Shown here one piece after another: positions 35,760-48,935 of a stretch of 64,000 nucleotides of DNA. Source of the stretch: Aptenodytes patagonicus. Lineage: Eukaryota; Chordata; Aves; Sphenisciformes; Spheniscidae. Below the pieces are notes generated by a model. That model saw nothing but the letters and a program-made list of their open reading frames with translations, made no database searches and was not told the origin of the DNA. The DNA lies in contig NC_134949.1 of assembly GCF_965638725.1 (NCBI RefSeq), forward strand, positions 114,135,378 to 114,199,377. The letters run 5' to 3'. The translations under genes and the position numbers were made by a program. Positions within the stretch are counted from its first letter, which is position 1. Every line of letters starts with the position of its first letter.

Positions 35760-38700
35760 TTACTGTTGGTGTGGTCATACTCTAGGGTATGTGTAAACAG
35801 TGTAACATCAAGCTAAGGTGGTGGTTAATATCCTCTTACAGCAAGTTAAGTTGTTCTAGTAAGTCACGAGACTTTAGATCTCTCATTCTTCATACCTCGT
35901 GTTAGAGCGTATCTGTGGGAGAAGGTAGCAGACAAAGAAGTGTAAATGTAGACCCTATTATAGCTCAGAATTAAATAGCTCCTAAGAACTACGTGTTTGG
36001 TAAAAGAAAAAACCCCAACTTTTTCTTCAGGCTTTCAAGTTACATTGCTACTTTTCCTTTTTGCTTTTTTTAAACAGAAACGCAGTGCTGAAGAAAATGT
36101 TTTTCTTCAGTTAATTAACATATTCCTGGTTTAGCAGGTGAGAATTTACTAAACTGCTTGTTGATGTTCATTGATGCTCACAGAATTACAGAGCATGCAC
36201 TTACATCCCACACCATCGTTCTAGCTTGACCTTGAGCCTGAGATTGCTGTTAGCTTTTTGTACAAAAATCAAAGTTTACAACTTTTAGAGATTATATTCA
36301 AATATTTTGTGGAGTAGTGTTTATACGTAGTAATAGTCATTTTATATGTTACCTAATGGCATTATTTAAAACATTAATATTTTGATAACTAAGCACAATG
36401 TTCCTGTCACAATAGACAATATTACTAGACAACGGGATATAAAAAACCAAATTAGGCTATCCTTTTTTATTTATTATCTGTCTGTGTAAAGTTTGGCAAT
36501 AAACAAAAATTAAAATAAGGTTTACTTTATACTCCATGTAGTGATACAACAATTTGCTAGATCTCCAGGGACAAATACTTAGTAGTACATTTAAGGTATT
36601 TTCCAAGTAGCCAATTTCATGCTTATTTTCTTCCCTCTTTTATGGCAAGCCGCATGTTATTACTGTAGATCACCTGCTCATAAACACCAATAACGTCCCT
36701 CCACTTCTTGGGACATTTTCTACTCAAAAATAGGAACTGAAAGCTCAACTATATCAAGTCGTGCAGCTTCCTGTCACTTAATATTTTGGATGTTATTTCA
36801 AACAATTTCATGTGTTATGTCTTGTGACCATTACTAATTTTTCACATTTTTTTTTCTTCTTTAAAAATCATTTGAGTCAGACATATACACCTCAAAAATC
36901 TAAAAGTGAGAAAAAACATCTTAAGAGTATTATAACTGTTTCTTGCTTTATTGAATATTAATAATTTTAAGGAAAAACTGAAAATGGTATTTGCTATTAA
37001 TAAGCTGAGAGAAAGCAATCAGATTGTTTCAAGGATTCAGAGTATTCGGTTGAACTCTGGCCCTCACCATCAGTTTCAGAGTAGCTGTTGTTTTTGCCAG
37101 TCCTTACATTCTATACCATAAATACAAATTTTCAGTTTTTCTAGAAAGTTATGTAGTATACTGAGTGCAGCACTTCATATGACATTTATTTGTTCATTAT
37201 GTAACAATGTTTACCCAAATGTTCAAGCTAGGCTGTCCTTTGTATTTTTTAACCAATTCCACAATGTTTAATGAAGGAGGGGAAAAAAAGATTTCAGTTC
37301 TACTCAGTAAGAACTTGTTTAGCTATGAAATAACTAACTGGATGCGATTAAACTAATATTCTGAACGTGAGATATGTTTCCTCTTTCCAGTCACAAGCAA
37401 AGACAGTAAGTTATGGCTAATACATACTTGCCTTAAGTGCTTGCAATCTAAATGAGGAAGTCTCGAATTAACTGTTATATAATACACCCATAATGCTATA
37501 TTATGTTTCTTTAGAATTCAGGCAATCTGGAGATTACAGTGTGAAGGGCATTTGGTAAATCTGTTTATCCTCTGGCAGCAGTGAGTTTAGCACTGAGATG
37601 AGTTATGCAGAATTCTTAAACAACAGTTCCCACTCAAGTACCAATTGGTCTGCTTGCCTCATCTGTCTCAAAAGCTGGCGCTCTTAGTGAGAAGCTGTGT
37701 TATTTTTGCCTTAACTTATCAAGCGTAAGGTAAATTCATTTTGTACTAATGTTACAGCTTCAGTAAATGTTTGGGTGGCCCTTGGGGATAATGAGGTCCA
37801 CCCCCACGGAATTTTACAACCTCAAAAAAAGTGTTTCTAAGTCTTATTTTCTGTCCTGTGATAAGCACAATGGCACACACATTAGGCCCGAGCCCAGCGC
37901 TGGCATTGACTGGAACAGGAATGATACACTGGAAGTGCTCACTAGAGAAGACAGACACTGCAGTTGTGTTGCAGCTCTCGGGGAGGGAAATCCCCACCGG
38001 TTTGAAAGCATTAGAGCTGCCACTGACAGGACACACACTCCAGTGTCTATACGTGCGTCTCTGGTTGATTCCTAGATGTTTGGGACTTCCTTTAAGTTAC
38101 AGAACATTGTCAACATTAATCCTTCCGCATTTTCCCCACCTCAGAAATGGCGTGGCATGGTTTGCTTTGAGTTGTCATAAATCTGACATGTTCATCAAAA
38201 ATTCCAAATCATCTATTGTTCTTTCAAACAGAGTTCCTGTAGGTTCAGTGTATTCATCAGCCCTATTTTGCCATTTTAAGACCAATTTTAGGTTGTGTTG
38301 ACACTTAAGTGGGTAAAAGCACTTTGTTAAAACAGAATTTTAACAGCTGAAGATCTACTGTAAGGAAGCTTCTATTGTACTTGTGCTGAAACCCAGTAGT
38401 TTAAGGTTGTTACCTTGGTTAAAGATGAGTCGCAACATAATGCAATCCTATGACAGAAAAGGTATTTCATTCCAAATCACAAGAGTAAGTGGGTAATGAT
38501 GCTACACACATTTGTTTATGAAATAGTGTATTTTCCAATAAAGAAATACAGGATCAGAAATGTAGACAGATTCTGAGGTACAAAGGTTCCTCAGAATTTG
38601 CTGTTCAGGTGTGACAATCTGCTTGGGCTCTTCTTACTTCAGGTGAATTTCAGTGTATTTAAAGTGAGCATAAGCGTGCTCCACTATTTAGTCTGTAGCC

Positions 38701-38838
38701 TTTATAGGATTGCATACATTATTTTGATGATAGAGTTTATTTATATACACTAAGTGATATCATTAACTTTTTGAGTTAGTAGTTCTGCTTATTTTGTCTG
38801 CTGTATTTCATGCTATCTAAATTCATTGCTTTCTTTCA
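35760..38838. other. Gap upstream of the first recognised ABCC13 exon
   Basis: MRP2-type proteins have about 300 residues (TMD0 and start of L0) upstream of the first exon recognised here. They should lie between the CpG island and 38.84 kb, but no exon could be identified. These exons are either lost, too degenerate or outside my detection by eye. Confidence 0.4.
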
Positions 38839-38839
38839 G

Positions 38840-38981
38840 ACTAATATCTATAGGCTATAAGAAGCCATTGGAGAGGGATGACCTGTTTGAACTGAATGAA
38901 AGTGATTCACCGTACAGTGTGTGTCCTAACTTTGAAAAGCAATGGAGAAAAGAAATCGAAAAGTCTACCACAGGATTAACG
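38840..38981 (+). pseudogene. ABCC13: ABCC13 remnant exon a: L0 linker and TMD1 start
   Basis: LISIGYKKPLERDDLFELNE then CPNFEKQWRKEIEKST. It aligns with the GYKRPL motif and following linker of MRP-type proteins. Acceptor TTTCTTTCAG, donor GGTAGTT is weak. Open, but it ends in phase 0, which does not fit exon b. Confidence 0.8.
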
Positions 38982-39738
38982 GTAGTTATAATTCTGACAA
39001 TAGGCAATATCCTTTTCTAAATTTAAGGAGTCTAGAAGGTGGAGATGATTTGTTATTCTTGTTGTTTATTGAACAGTCTATATTTTGTAGATCGCGAAGG
39101 CCACTCAGTGTTGTGATCAGTGATCTCTAGTGTGGCTATAGGATTTTTCTGGATCCTTTAAGTTCAAACTTATCTCTTAGAAAGGTATCCAGTGACATTT
39201 TAACACTTCAAGTGATACAGAATCTACCGTGACTTTTACTTCAGTGATTAATTATCATCTTTGTCAAAACTGTCTGACTAATTCTCTCTGAACTTGTCTG
39301 TTTCCCGGTGTCTTATCTTTGCATCTGTATTTCAGGTTAGGTAGAGAAGTCTGTTACCAGCTTGCTTATCAGTAGACGCTCTGGCTTACAGAACACACAA
39401 AACAGGCTTCAGTTTTCTTTAATTTTAACAATACTGAGTTTTACAGATATTTTGGGTTTTTTGCTTGAGTTATCCTGTGTAATTTTCATGTAAATCCTTG
39501 AAAGTTTCCGTCACAGTTATTATTTTGTTGTTGTAGTTAAAGTGCACTAGGAGCTCTCTAATGTTAGGAAGTTCACAGGAGAGAGGACCTAACCTGTAAG
39601 TCCAGTAAGTGTAGCTTTTGTTTTTTAATGACTTACTGAGAAGAGGGCTCCTGCAGAGTCTGACTTTACTGCATCTCTTCAGTCTGATTTTCCTTATCTA
39701 TTTGTAGATTTGCCCTTTCTTCCACTGATCCAAACACC

Positions 39739-39808
39739 AAAACCCTTTCTACCAAATAGAAACCCTTTCTACACCAAATTCCACACAATAAAACCCTTTC
39801 TACCAAAG
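39739..39808. repeat. Three imperfect copies of an AAACCCTTTCTACCAAA unit
   Basis: Direct repeats of about 17 bp with variable spacers, in the intron between remnant exons a and b. Confidence 0.8.
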
Positions 39809-40444
39809 CATTCAAAAGTATTTTTCAATAAGGATAATTTTTAATTCAGATACTGTTTTTATTATTCAAGTAATCTGTAAAAAATATCCTGTCCTTCATC
39901 ACTGTGATAATTAAGAAAGGCTAACTTTTTTTTTGAGCTGTTGTAAGAATATTTGCAATTGTTTGAGCTAAATTCAAACTGAAAAAAATAGTTACTGGAC
40001 AACTGAAAATATTGTGAAAAAATAGAAGGGTTATTCAACCTTAAATATAAAGTTACTGTAAGCCTGCTATAAATGATAATGCATTTATGTTGAGGCTTAC
40101 CTCTGTTTTTCTGATACAGGTTTTTTGACCTGTGATAATCATTTGAGGATTAAATTACTTTCTAGTTATATTTGTGGATGATTGGGGCAACAGTAGAAAT
40201 AATATTTATCTTTTCCTGAAAGACTACTAGGCAGGCTAAATAAAACCAGACTTCATTTCTTACCCCAAAGCTTTTCTTCTAACTGTAGGAAATGTGTTTT
40301 TTCAGATCATAAGTACAGTGATGGCTTTAGATGGACACTCTAATATTACATATTTTACATTTGTAAATGTGGGTGAAGTTCAAAAATAATTTTTTCTCTG
40401 AATTCTGTACATATTTTTGTAATCTTGGAGGCTTCTTACATCAG

Positions 40445-40588
40445 AAGAGTGCTATTTAAGAAAACAAGTTTCCATAAACCATCTTTGATTTTGCCATTAT
40501 GGCAAACATTTAAATTTTTATTGATTAAAGTTGCATTTCTGAAAGTTACAGCTGACATTCTGGCTTTCATGAGTCCACAAATAATGAA
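40445..40588 (+). pseudogene. ABCC13: ABCC13 remnant exon b: first helix of TMD1
   Basis: Encodes KPSLILPLWQTFKF then LKVTADILAFMSPQIMK, matching the ABCC pattern of a short linker followed by a helix ending in SPQ(L/I)xK. Donor GTAAGT, phase 2 out, agreeing with exon c. The acceptor CATCAG requires a 1-nt carry-over that exon a does not supply. Confidence 0.75.
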
Positions 40589-41618
40589 GTAAGTTCTTAA
40601 TGTGTTTCACTTAATGTTCAGAGAGTAACAGTAATAATAAAGCTAAAGCGTTACCAATATCGAAACCAAACTAAGCAACAGCTTAGATGTGTAAAGATTT
40701 TATCCCCCCCTGGCCCCAGTGATTATCTGAAAATGATCTAATGAGGAAAAACTCAAAGAGATCAGGAATTTCTTAGCCAAAGGACTGAGACAAAACTGGT
40801 AGAAGTTCAATTCCACAATATTGTATTTAATATACTTAAATATAAAATCAAATGTTAAGAAAAATGGAGTACCAAGATATTTAACTTTCCTGCTTTTTTG
40901 TCAATATTTTTTCCATCTCTGTTTTTAAAAAAAACACTTAAATATATATAATAATATCTACAGCTTCAGCATTTAATGGAAAACTGCAATGACTGTTGTT
41001 ATGTTGTTTGTACCATGGGGTTGATGGAAGTGGTTTTTAGAAATTGTGCTTACCACAGAGGTGTTAAGAATTTATCAAATACCTGTGTGTTTATAAAGGA
41101 AAGAGTTAATGAACAGAATTATTGTTAACCTCCAAACTATACCTTGAATCAGTGTAATCCTGAACAAAATTGTTAACCATCAAATCTGTTTGAAAACATC
41201 ACAGTTGCTGGTTATTTAAGATAACCTTTTACTAACACAAATTTAAGAATTTTCCTCTAGGTTTTTTTTCTCTCTCACTTTCATGGTTGGTAGTTGCAAC
41301 CTTTCTAAGTACAAATGTCTAATTTTTTTTCTTTTTTTCTTTTATGCCATTCTTTATTTGTACTCCATTGTCAGTGAAGTCAGCAATAGCACATTCATGT
41401 CTAGAATAGTATTTGAGAACTGTTTCTAAGCTAACAAATTGGAAAACACAGATATGACCTGCCTTTTTTTAACATCGTATTTCTTTGTGACCTTCCACCG
41501 TATCTGGATCCAAAATGGACTTAATCAAACAAGTTGCCAGTGTGTCCGTTTATTGAACTTTTTATTGTCCGTTGTTGACAATGCACAGAATTTAAAATTT
41601 ATTTTCCTTCATTTTCAG

Positions 41619-41793
41619 AGCAATGATAATGGTCCGTGAAAATCATCCTAGCTCATATAGGAGTGGATATGGCTATGCTATTGCCCTGTTTTTTGTAGTT
41701 CTCTCACAAACTCTTCTCCATCAGTTATACCAGCGTAACAACATGCTTACTGCAGTCAAAGTCAAGACTGCAGTTGTTGGCCTGATGTACAAG
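41619..41793 (+). pseudogene. ABCC13: ABCC13 remnant exon c: TMD1 helix
   Basis: Encodes AMIMVRENHPSSYRSGYGYA, IALFFVVLSQTLLHQ and KVKTAVVGLMYK. The last motif aligns with the VKVRTAIMASVYKK region of MRP2. Open in frame. Donor GTTATC departs from the GTRAGT consensus and one of the usual paired lysines is absent. Confidence 0.85.
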
Positions 41794-43105
41794 GTTATCA
41801 AGTATTCTTCTACTTTTCTTTCAAAACAAAAACTAAAATAAACAGTGTTAAAAGATAATATGCTTACCAGCATGATCAAAACCCAGGATGCTATACGCTG
41901 GTGACAGGCTAAGAGATTGACTTTGTATTTTGATGGTTATTTATTTATAGTAATTTGGAATTTCAGCAGCATTTCTATTATAAGGCTCTAATCCTGAAAT
42001 TACATACTTTTGCAAGCCACCTGTACAGACATAATATTGGAGATATATGTAGAAACTGAACTCTTCCTATTTTGATTATGGGTTAATTTCCCAAATTTAC
42101 TGAATGAACTGGGAAAACTTTTTAGGTTGGATGTCTGGGAAAAAGTAAGGGTATACATGATCACTGTTTTTACTATCCAGTAGTAGTGAATATCAGAAGC
42201 TGAAGTTTGGTGCATTGTCTCCTCTGGAGGTTGAAATTTCCCCCCTGATTTTAGTGAAATTGATTTTCTGTTGAGTTGAATACCCAGTAGGTTTGTTGTT
42301 TTTCAGATGTTTGAAAGATGGCTAACTGCTGTGGAAATCTATCTATAACTTATCCCACCTTTAATAAGATATGCTGAGGTGGCAACGTTATTAGCTACAT
42401 GAGATGCAGGTGCTAATAATATAAAAGTAGCTATCTGACCTGCAAAACATCAAAATGTTTACTATACTATTAATACGTAGCATATGAGATGAAGCTGGTT
42501 TCTCAGTGCTGCACCTTTAGTTTACTTCGTTAGAACATGGCACATTGGTATTTTTACTGCAGTATTTAACTATTAAGCACATGTTAAGGAAGACAAAAAA
42601 TAGTTCAAATCTGAAATAAATTAGTCTTTGTTAATTTAAAATACAGTCTCTTTTCTCAAGAGAGTCAAACTGATCTTTTGACATAGACTTCTCAGGTGTT
42701 TTCTGAACCAGTACACAAAATGTTACTTGTAAGTTGCGAAGCATTTAAATAAAGGAATTCATTCTCTCAAGTCGCATATCAAGGTGTGTCAGTACATCAG
42801 ATCACGAACAGGGGAACAGAGGCTCCCGTTGGGGTGGGCATGTCTTCTGGCAAGTTTCCACAGCTACAGGGTAGAGATACAGCTTCTTCCTCTCTCTGAG
42901 TAGAGTTGATCAGTGAATGCCAAGTCAGGTTGTGCTTTGCACAGGGGATGGATTGTGGAGTGAGTTGCTGCAGCACTGTCTTGTTACATGCAGGAGTTGC
43001 AGGTGTGTGAGGCACTAATGGCGGGGCGAAGGGGGGAGAGAGAGATGGGCAGCTAAACCCATCCAAATTGTTGATTTTTGTGACCTCTGTATTTTCTGGT
43101 TGCAG

Positions 43106-43360
43106 GCCTTAACTTTAGCAAATTCCTCACAACAAAACTATACAACTGGGGAAATTGTTAACCTGATGTCAGCAGATGCTCAGCAACTCATGAAGTGAAC
43201 TGTAAACATTAACCTGTTGAGGTCAGCACTTTTTCAGATCATCATGGCTGTCGTCTTTCTCTGGAAAGAACTTGGCCCCTCAGTCCTAGCAGGTGTTGCA
43301 GGACTTCTTTTGGTTATACCTATAAGTGCGCTCATTGCAGCCAAAATAAAAAGACTGAAG
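43106..43360 (+). pseudogene. ABCC13: ABCC13 remnant exon d: TMD1, with premature TGA
   Basis: 85 codons, phase 0/0: ALTLANSSQ, GEIVNLMSADAQQLMK, TGA at 43196-43198, then TVNINLLRSALFQI and WKELGPSVLAGVAGLL. The stop sits just after the VDAQxLMD motif, where MRP2 has Val. Downstream similarity remains strong, so the stop looks like a point change in an otherwise preserved exon. Confidence 0.92.
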
Positions 43361-44864
43361 GTGAGATATTTAAATAAGCGGAGTAAGGAGAGGTTAAATT
43401 GTCATAATATAGGAATGAAGGGGGGGTAAATTATGCATGTGTAAGAATACTATTTGTACATCTAAATTAAACCCAAAACAAATAAACAACGCCAAGCCAC
43501 AGCTGTTTTTCGTTGAGGAGGGAAGCATAACTACAGTAAGAAAGCCATATGTTTGATAGCTAAACTAGTATTTAGGTTGGATACCTAAATTTTTATTATA
43601 CTGAAACAATACTTTTGTATTAGTAAAAATTACTGTATGACTCAATTTAGGAAACAGCTATGTTTTTGCATATTAGATGAGTTAATTCCATTAAGTAAGG
43701 GATTTTGTAGGATTATGGCCCTCTTTTATTATTCAGGCTAAGCTGCTCACTGAAATTTAGCACGTTCTCTTGAGATTATGGGAATTCCCATAGAGGTACT
43801 GCATGTGTTCTGACTTCTTTTCTGCTTCTCTGATGCTACAGTTCTCTTGGCACTGTATTGCCTGTTACTATGACAATTTCTGTGAGTTCCACTGAAAAAA
43901 AAATACTACAACCCTAAGTTTTGCATTGCTATCAAGGCAATTATTTGTCTCTCTCTTATTCTGCCTGTGATGGTGCAACATGCAGTGAAGACTCTGGGTC
44001 TCCACCGATTCTTTTGTAAGGCTGTGACAGTTTAGAGACATTGAAAAAACCCTCTCACCTCTTTTGCAGGTGAGGTGCAGCAGCTACATATGCACTTAGA
44101 TCCCTACTGTGATATGAAAGATAGAGAAAAAATACAAAGGACAATAAAAGAATTCTAAAAGTTTGCAGCTTGTTGTTGTATTTGAATAAGACTCAAAACA
44201 TTAAAGAGGCTGTTAATTAGTATTTTAGAAATTAGTATTTAGAAATGAAATTTAGAATACTCAGAAGAGCCTGAGTATAGCTCAGGCTATATATATATAT
44301 TCTTCTCAGGAGTGAGAAGAATTTCTGTGTTTCTTTTGATTGGTTCTTTCAATAACAATGTATCAATCAGTAACAGAGGAAACTTTCTTCCTAACTCCTG
44401 TATATATACATATATATGTATACAGTGTTTAATATCCATAGTGTTATGTATATATTAATGTATGTGTGTATATTGTGTTATACTATATTGTTACTGAGTC
44501 TGTATTTACCTGCTTAGTGATTTTGAAGATTAAAACCATATTATTCCTGAACATCGTGGGAACTGGAAGCCTGTTAAGATTTTAATTCAATGTGAAGAAA
44601 AATAAAAAGGACAAAAATTGAAATGCACTCTTTAAGATATTTTAGGGGAAAAATGTTATTTTAATGTATTTAATCCTTTATCCTATCTAATGAATTTTTT
44701 TACTACATATATATCTGAAAATAGTATAACTGCAGTGCTAGTGTGTTTTTCAGCAAGGTAAAAATAGCATAAAAGGTATTTATTGCCTACAAGTACACTG
44801 CATATTTTACTTTCCAAATTTTTTTGCTCATTGAAAAATGAAAACATTGCTGTCTTTTAACCAG

Positions 44865-44930
44865 AAAAGCCAAATGAGGTATTTGGATCAAGGAGTCAAG
44901 CTACTAAGTGAAACGTTACATGGAGTAAAG
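44865..44930 (+). pseudogene. ABCC13: ABCC13 remnant exon e: cytoplasmic loop
   Basis: 22 codons, KSQMRYLDQGVKLLSETLHG then VK, matching the KxKDxRxKxMxEILxGIK loop of the family. Intact GT-AG and phase 0/0. Confidence 0.85.
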
Positions 44931-45519
44931 GTAATGCCAGAACTAATAAGGGGTTCGGGTTTTTTGTTAGGTTGTAAAGGTAGAAAGTTAAGTTATTTAA
45001 AAAACTAAGGTTTTATGAGTAATATTTCAGCTGATAATGATAAAAGTTTAAAGAGAAAATATTTTAACATAATGTGCTTAAAGTGTTTTCGGAAAATATT
45101 TACTGGTTTAATTTGATTTGAAAAACTTACTATCCATGATGCATTAATTTTACTACCACATTTTTAATGAGAATGTAAAATATGTTAATAGATGTCTGAA
45201 AACCTTTAGCAGAGTGAAATTTTAGCATAGAAGAAAAGCACTTTTAAAAGTTGTCTCTTTTTTGTTATTTATCCTGTTTTGAAATAAACCAGCTCATCAT
45301 TTATGATACCTAAGGGACAAGTTGAAATCTGAAGAATTAAGAGTGACTGGAATATATCTTTGAGTTATCTCAGGTCTTGCTTTCATTTGTGAAACATTCA
45401 GATTTTTGTAGTTTGGCATTGCTGAATATTTGAAAATGACATTTGGAGCTTAAGCTTATTTTCTGAAGCATGGTCACTGCTTTTTTGTTTTGTTAAAATA
45501 TGCTTGCTTGATTGTCTAG

Positions 45520-45657
45520 ATCCTCAAACTTTATGCATGGGAACATGCATATCAAAGGAAGGTCATGAGCATTAGAGAATGTGAAGTGGATGTTCTGAAG
45601 TCATCTGGGTATCTGACGACTTACTCCATGCTAACATCGATGTGTATTCCTTTTATT
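45520..45657 (+). pseudogene. ABCC13: ABCC13 remnant exon f: coupling loop and helix
   Basis: ILKLYAWEHAYQRKVMSIRE opens with the near-invariant ILK-AWE motif and continues to MCIPFI. The 3' boundary is inferred at GTTTGT, the point where resemblance stops. Phase 0 on both sides. Confidence 0.85.
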
Positions 45658-46149
45658 GTTTGTTTTATAAAAATATTAATTCATGCAGGACTGTTTCTCA
45701 TGTTCCTTATTGCTTTAGTAGCTGAATGGCTCACAAATGTGGCTTCACATTATCTCAAAACATTAAATTTATCAACACACTGTAATTGAATTCTCAGGTT
45801 CTAGTAGTATGTATACGACTGGAGAAGAATGAGAGAGATTGTGAATTGACCAAGCTTTTAAAGACCTCTGTTAGAAAGTCAGAAACCAAATCCAAAGCTC
45901 CTGAATCGCATTTCACTGTTTTAATCATACTGTTTTCTATTGCATAGAAATCAACTACCTTCTTTATATTCCTCCTTTTTTAAGTTTTAAGGGAATGCAT
46001 TTTCGATCTGTAATTTTTAGCTCAAACACTAAACCTCTAAATACATGAAAAAGAAAAAACAAAAAAATACGAACCAAATTCATCCTAGCCTTGTTTCAGT
46101 GGAATTCTGTCAGGAATGCATTCAGATCTTCGGATCTTTAAATCCCTCT

Positions 46150-48935
46150 GTTAACTCCATTGGAAAGTAAATGGAGACTTCAGGGCCTTGGGATGACTGG
46201 TTAAGGGATCAGGAGCGCAAGTAGTGTTCTCCTCTGTCCTTCCAGTTGCAGGGAAGGATGAGGGGAGAAACAGGAAGAGCCGGCAGATCAATACCTGGCT
46301 TGGAGCCTGGTGTCACCAGCAGAATTTTGGGTTTTTTGATCATGGGTCGGTCTACACGACACCAGGCCTGCTGGCGACGATGGTGTACACCTGTCTCAAA
46401 GGGGGAAAAGGGTCTTTGCACAGGAGTTAGCAGGGCTCATTGAAAGAGCTTCAAACTAGATTTGAAGGGGGAAGGGGATAAAAACCAGGCTCGCTAGAGA
46501 TAAGCCTGGGGGTGGCACGCCAATGTTTAAGGGACGGTGTGCTGGCAAGGTCCTTTGGTCTGTCATCTCAGTGGAGGTAGGGGATGGACATACATGCGGC
46601 AGCAAAGACACAAGGGTTATTGAGGTGTTAGAAACCACGGAAGCACCTGAGAACAGTCATGTAGGAATTAGGGCTTCTCCCCGCAAAAAGGTGGCGGGAT
46701 CAATAGCCCAACTGAAATGTATCTACACCGATGCACGCAGCACGGGCAACAAACAGGAGGAGCTGGAAGCCATTGTGCAGTGGGAAAACTATGATATAGT
46801 TGCAATCACAGAAACATGGTGGGATGACTCGCACAACTAGAGTGCTGCAATGGATGGCTATAAACTCTTCAGAAGGGATAGGCAAGGAAGGAGGCGCTGG
46901 GGTAGCCCTGTATGTTAGGGAGTGTTTTGACTGTCTAGAGCTTGACGATAGTGATGAAAGGGTCAAGCATTTATGGGTAAGAATCAGGGGGAAGGCCAAC
47001 AAGGCAGGTATCATGGTGGGAGTCTGTTACAGACCAACCAGGATGAAGAGACAGATGAAATATTCTATAAGCAGCTGGGAGAAGTCTCACAATCGCTAGC
47101 CCTTGTTCTCGTGGGGGACTTCAACTTCCCGGGCGTCTGCTGGAAATACCATACAGCGGAGAGGAAACAGTCTAGGAGGTTCCTGGAGTGTGTGGAAGGT
47201 AACTTCCTGACACAGCTGGTGAGTGAGCCAACTAGTGAAGGGGCCCCGCTGGACCTGTTGTTTGTGAACAGAGAAGGACTTGTGGGTGATGTGATGGTTG
47301 GAGGCTGTCTTGGGCACAGCAATCATGAAATGACAGAGTTTTCGATTCTCGGAGAAGTAAGGAGGGGAGTTAGCAGAACTGAGGGCAGACTTTGGCCTGT
47401 TTAGGGGCCTGGTGGACAGAGTCCCTTGGGAGGCAGCCCTGAAGGGCAAAGGAGTCCAGGAAGGTTGGACATTCTTCAAGAAGGAAATCTTAGAGGCGCA
47501 GGAGCAGGCCATCCCCATGTGCCGAAAGTCAACCAGGTGGGGAAGAAGACTGGCCTGGCTGAACAGAGCTCTGGCTGGAACTCAGAAAAAAAAAAAAAGA
47601 GTTTTTATGACCTTTGGAAGAAGGGGCAGGCAACTCAGAAGGACTACAAGGATGTCGTGAGGTTGTGCAGGGAGAAAATTAGAAGGGCCAAAGCCCACCT
47701 AGAACTTAATCTGGCTACTGCTGTAAAAGACAATAAAAAATGTTTCTATAAATATGTTAGCAACAAAAGGAGGGCTAAGGAGAATCTCCATCCTTTATTG
47801 GATGCGGGGGGAAACATCATAGTGACAAAGGATGAGGAAAAGGCTGAGGTACTCAATGCCTTCTTTGCCTCAGTCTTTGATAGTAAGACCAGTCGTTCTC
47901 CAGGTACCCAGCCCCCTGAGCTGGAAGACAGGGGTGGGGAAGCAGAATGAAGCCCCCATAATCCAAGGGGAAATGGTTAGCGACCTGCTACACCACTTAG
48001 ACACACACAAGTCTATGGGGCCAGATGGGATCCACCCAAGGGTGCTGAGGGAGCTGGCGGAAGTGCTCACCAAGCCACTATCAGTCATTTATCAGCAGTC
48101 CTGGCTAACTGGGGAGGTCCCAGTTGTCTGGAGGTTAGCAAATGTGACGCCCATCTACAAGAAGGGCTGGAAGGAGGATCCGGGGAACTACAGGCCTGTC
48201 AGTCTGATCCCAGTGCTGGGGAAGGTTATGGAGCAGACTATCTTGAGTGCCATCATGCAACAGGACAACCAGGTGATCGGGCCCAGTCAGTATGGGTTTA
48301 TGAAAGGCAGGTCCTGCTTGACCAACCTGATCTCCTTCTTTGACCAGGTGACCTGCTCAGTGGACGAGAGAAAGGCTGTGGATATTGTGTACCTAAACTT
48401 TAGTAAAGCCTTTGACACTGTTTCCCACAGCATTCTCCTGGAGAAACTGGCTGCTCATGGCTTGGACAGGCATACTCTTCACTGGGTAAAAAACTGGCTG
48501 GACGGCCGGGCCCAAAATTGTTGTGGTGAATGGAGTTCAATCCAGTTGGTGGCCGGTCACAAGTGGTGTTCCCCATGGCTCAGTTTTGGGGCCGGTCTTG
48601 TTCAATATCTTTATCAATGATCTGGATGAGGGGATCGAGTGCACCCTCAGTAAGTTTGCAGATGACACCAAGCTGGGCGGGAGTGTTGATCTGCTCGAGG
48701 GTAGGAAGGCTCTGCAGAGGGGTTTGGACAGGCTGGATCGATGGGCCGAGGCCAACTGTATGAGGTTCAACAAGGCCAAGTGCCGGGTCCTGCACTTGGG
48801 TCACAACAACCCCATGCAGCGCTACAGGCTTGGGGAAGAGTGGCTGGAAAGCTGCCTGTCAGAAAAGGACCTGGGGGTGTTGGTCGACAGCCGGCTGAAT
48901 ATAAGCCAGCAGCATGCCCAGGCTCTACATGAAGG
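46150..48935 (+). mobile_element. CR1 LINE, long copy with EN and RT, frameshifted and lacking its 3' end
   Basis: Non-LTR retrotransposon typical of birds. Visible in order: 5' region of long CR1 copies (to about 46700); apurinic-type endonuclease region (IVAITETWWDDSH, then VGDFNFPG, about 46710-47400); reverse transcriptase (about 47960-48930) with NYRPVSLIPVLGKVME, KAFDTVSHSILLEKL, the catalytic FADDTK and LGVLVD. The frame is broken by several stops and shifts (for example the TAG after DDSHN at about 46838, and shifts near 47040, 47570, 47920 and 48510), so it cannot encode a working enzyme. Sense to ABCC13, inserted between remnant exons f and g. Resemblance ends at about 48935, before the C-terminal RT region and 3' UTR. 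Confidence 0.93.

Noticed and set aside
37767-38301. 156-codon open frame upstream of ABCC13, and a faint resemblance at about 38230-38300 to the MRP motif ahead of exon a
   Set aside because: The match needs gaps, lacks the paired tryptophans and has no clear splice structure; too weak to call.
42797-43066. Open frame on the minus strand between ABCC13 exons c and d
   Set aside because: No family resemblance, inside an intron, low-complexity G/A-rich stretch.
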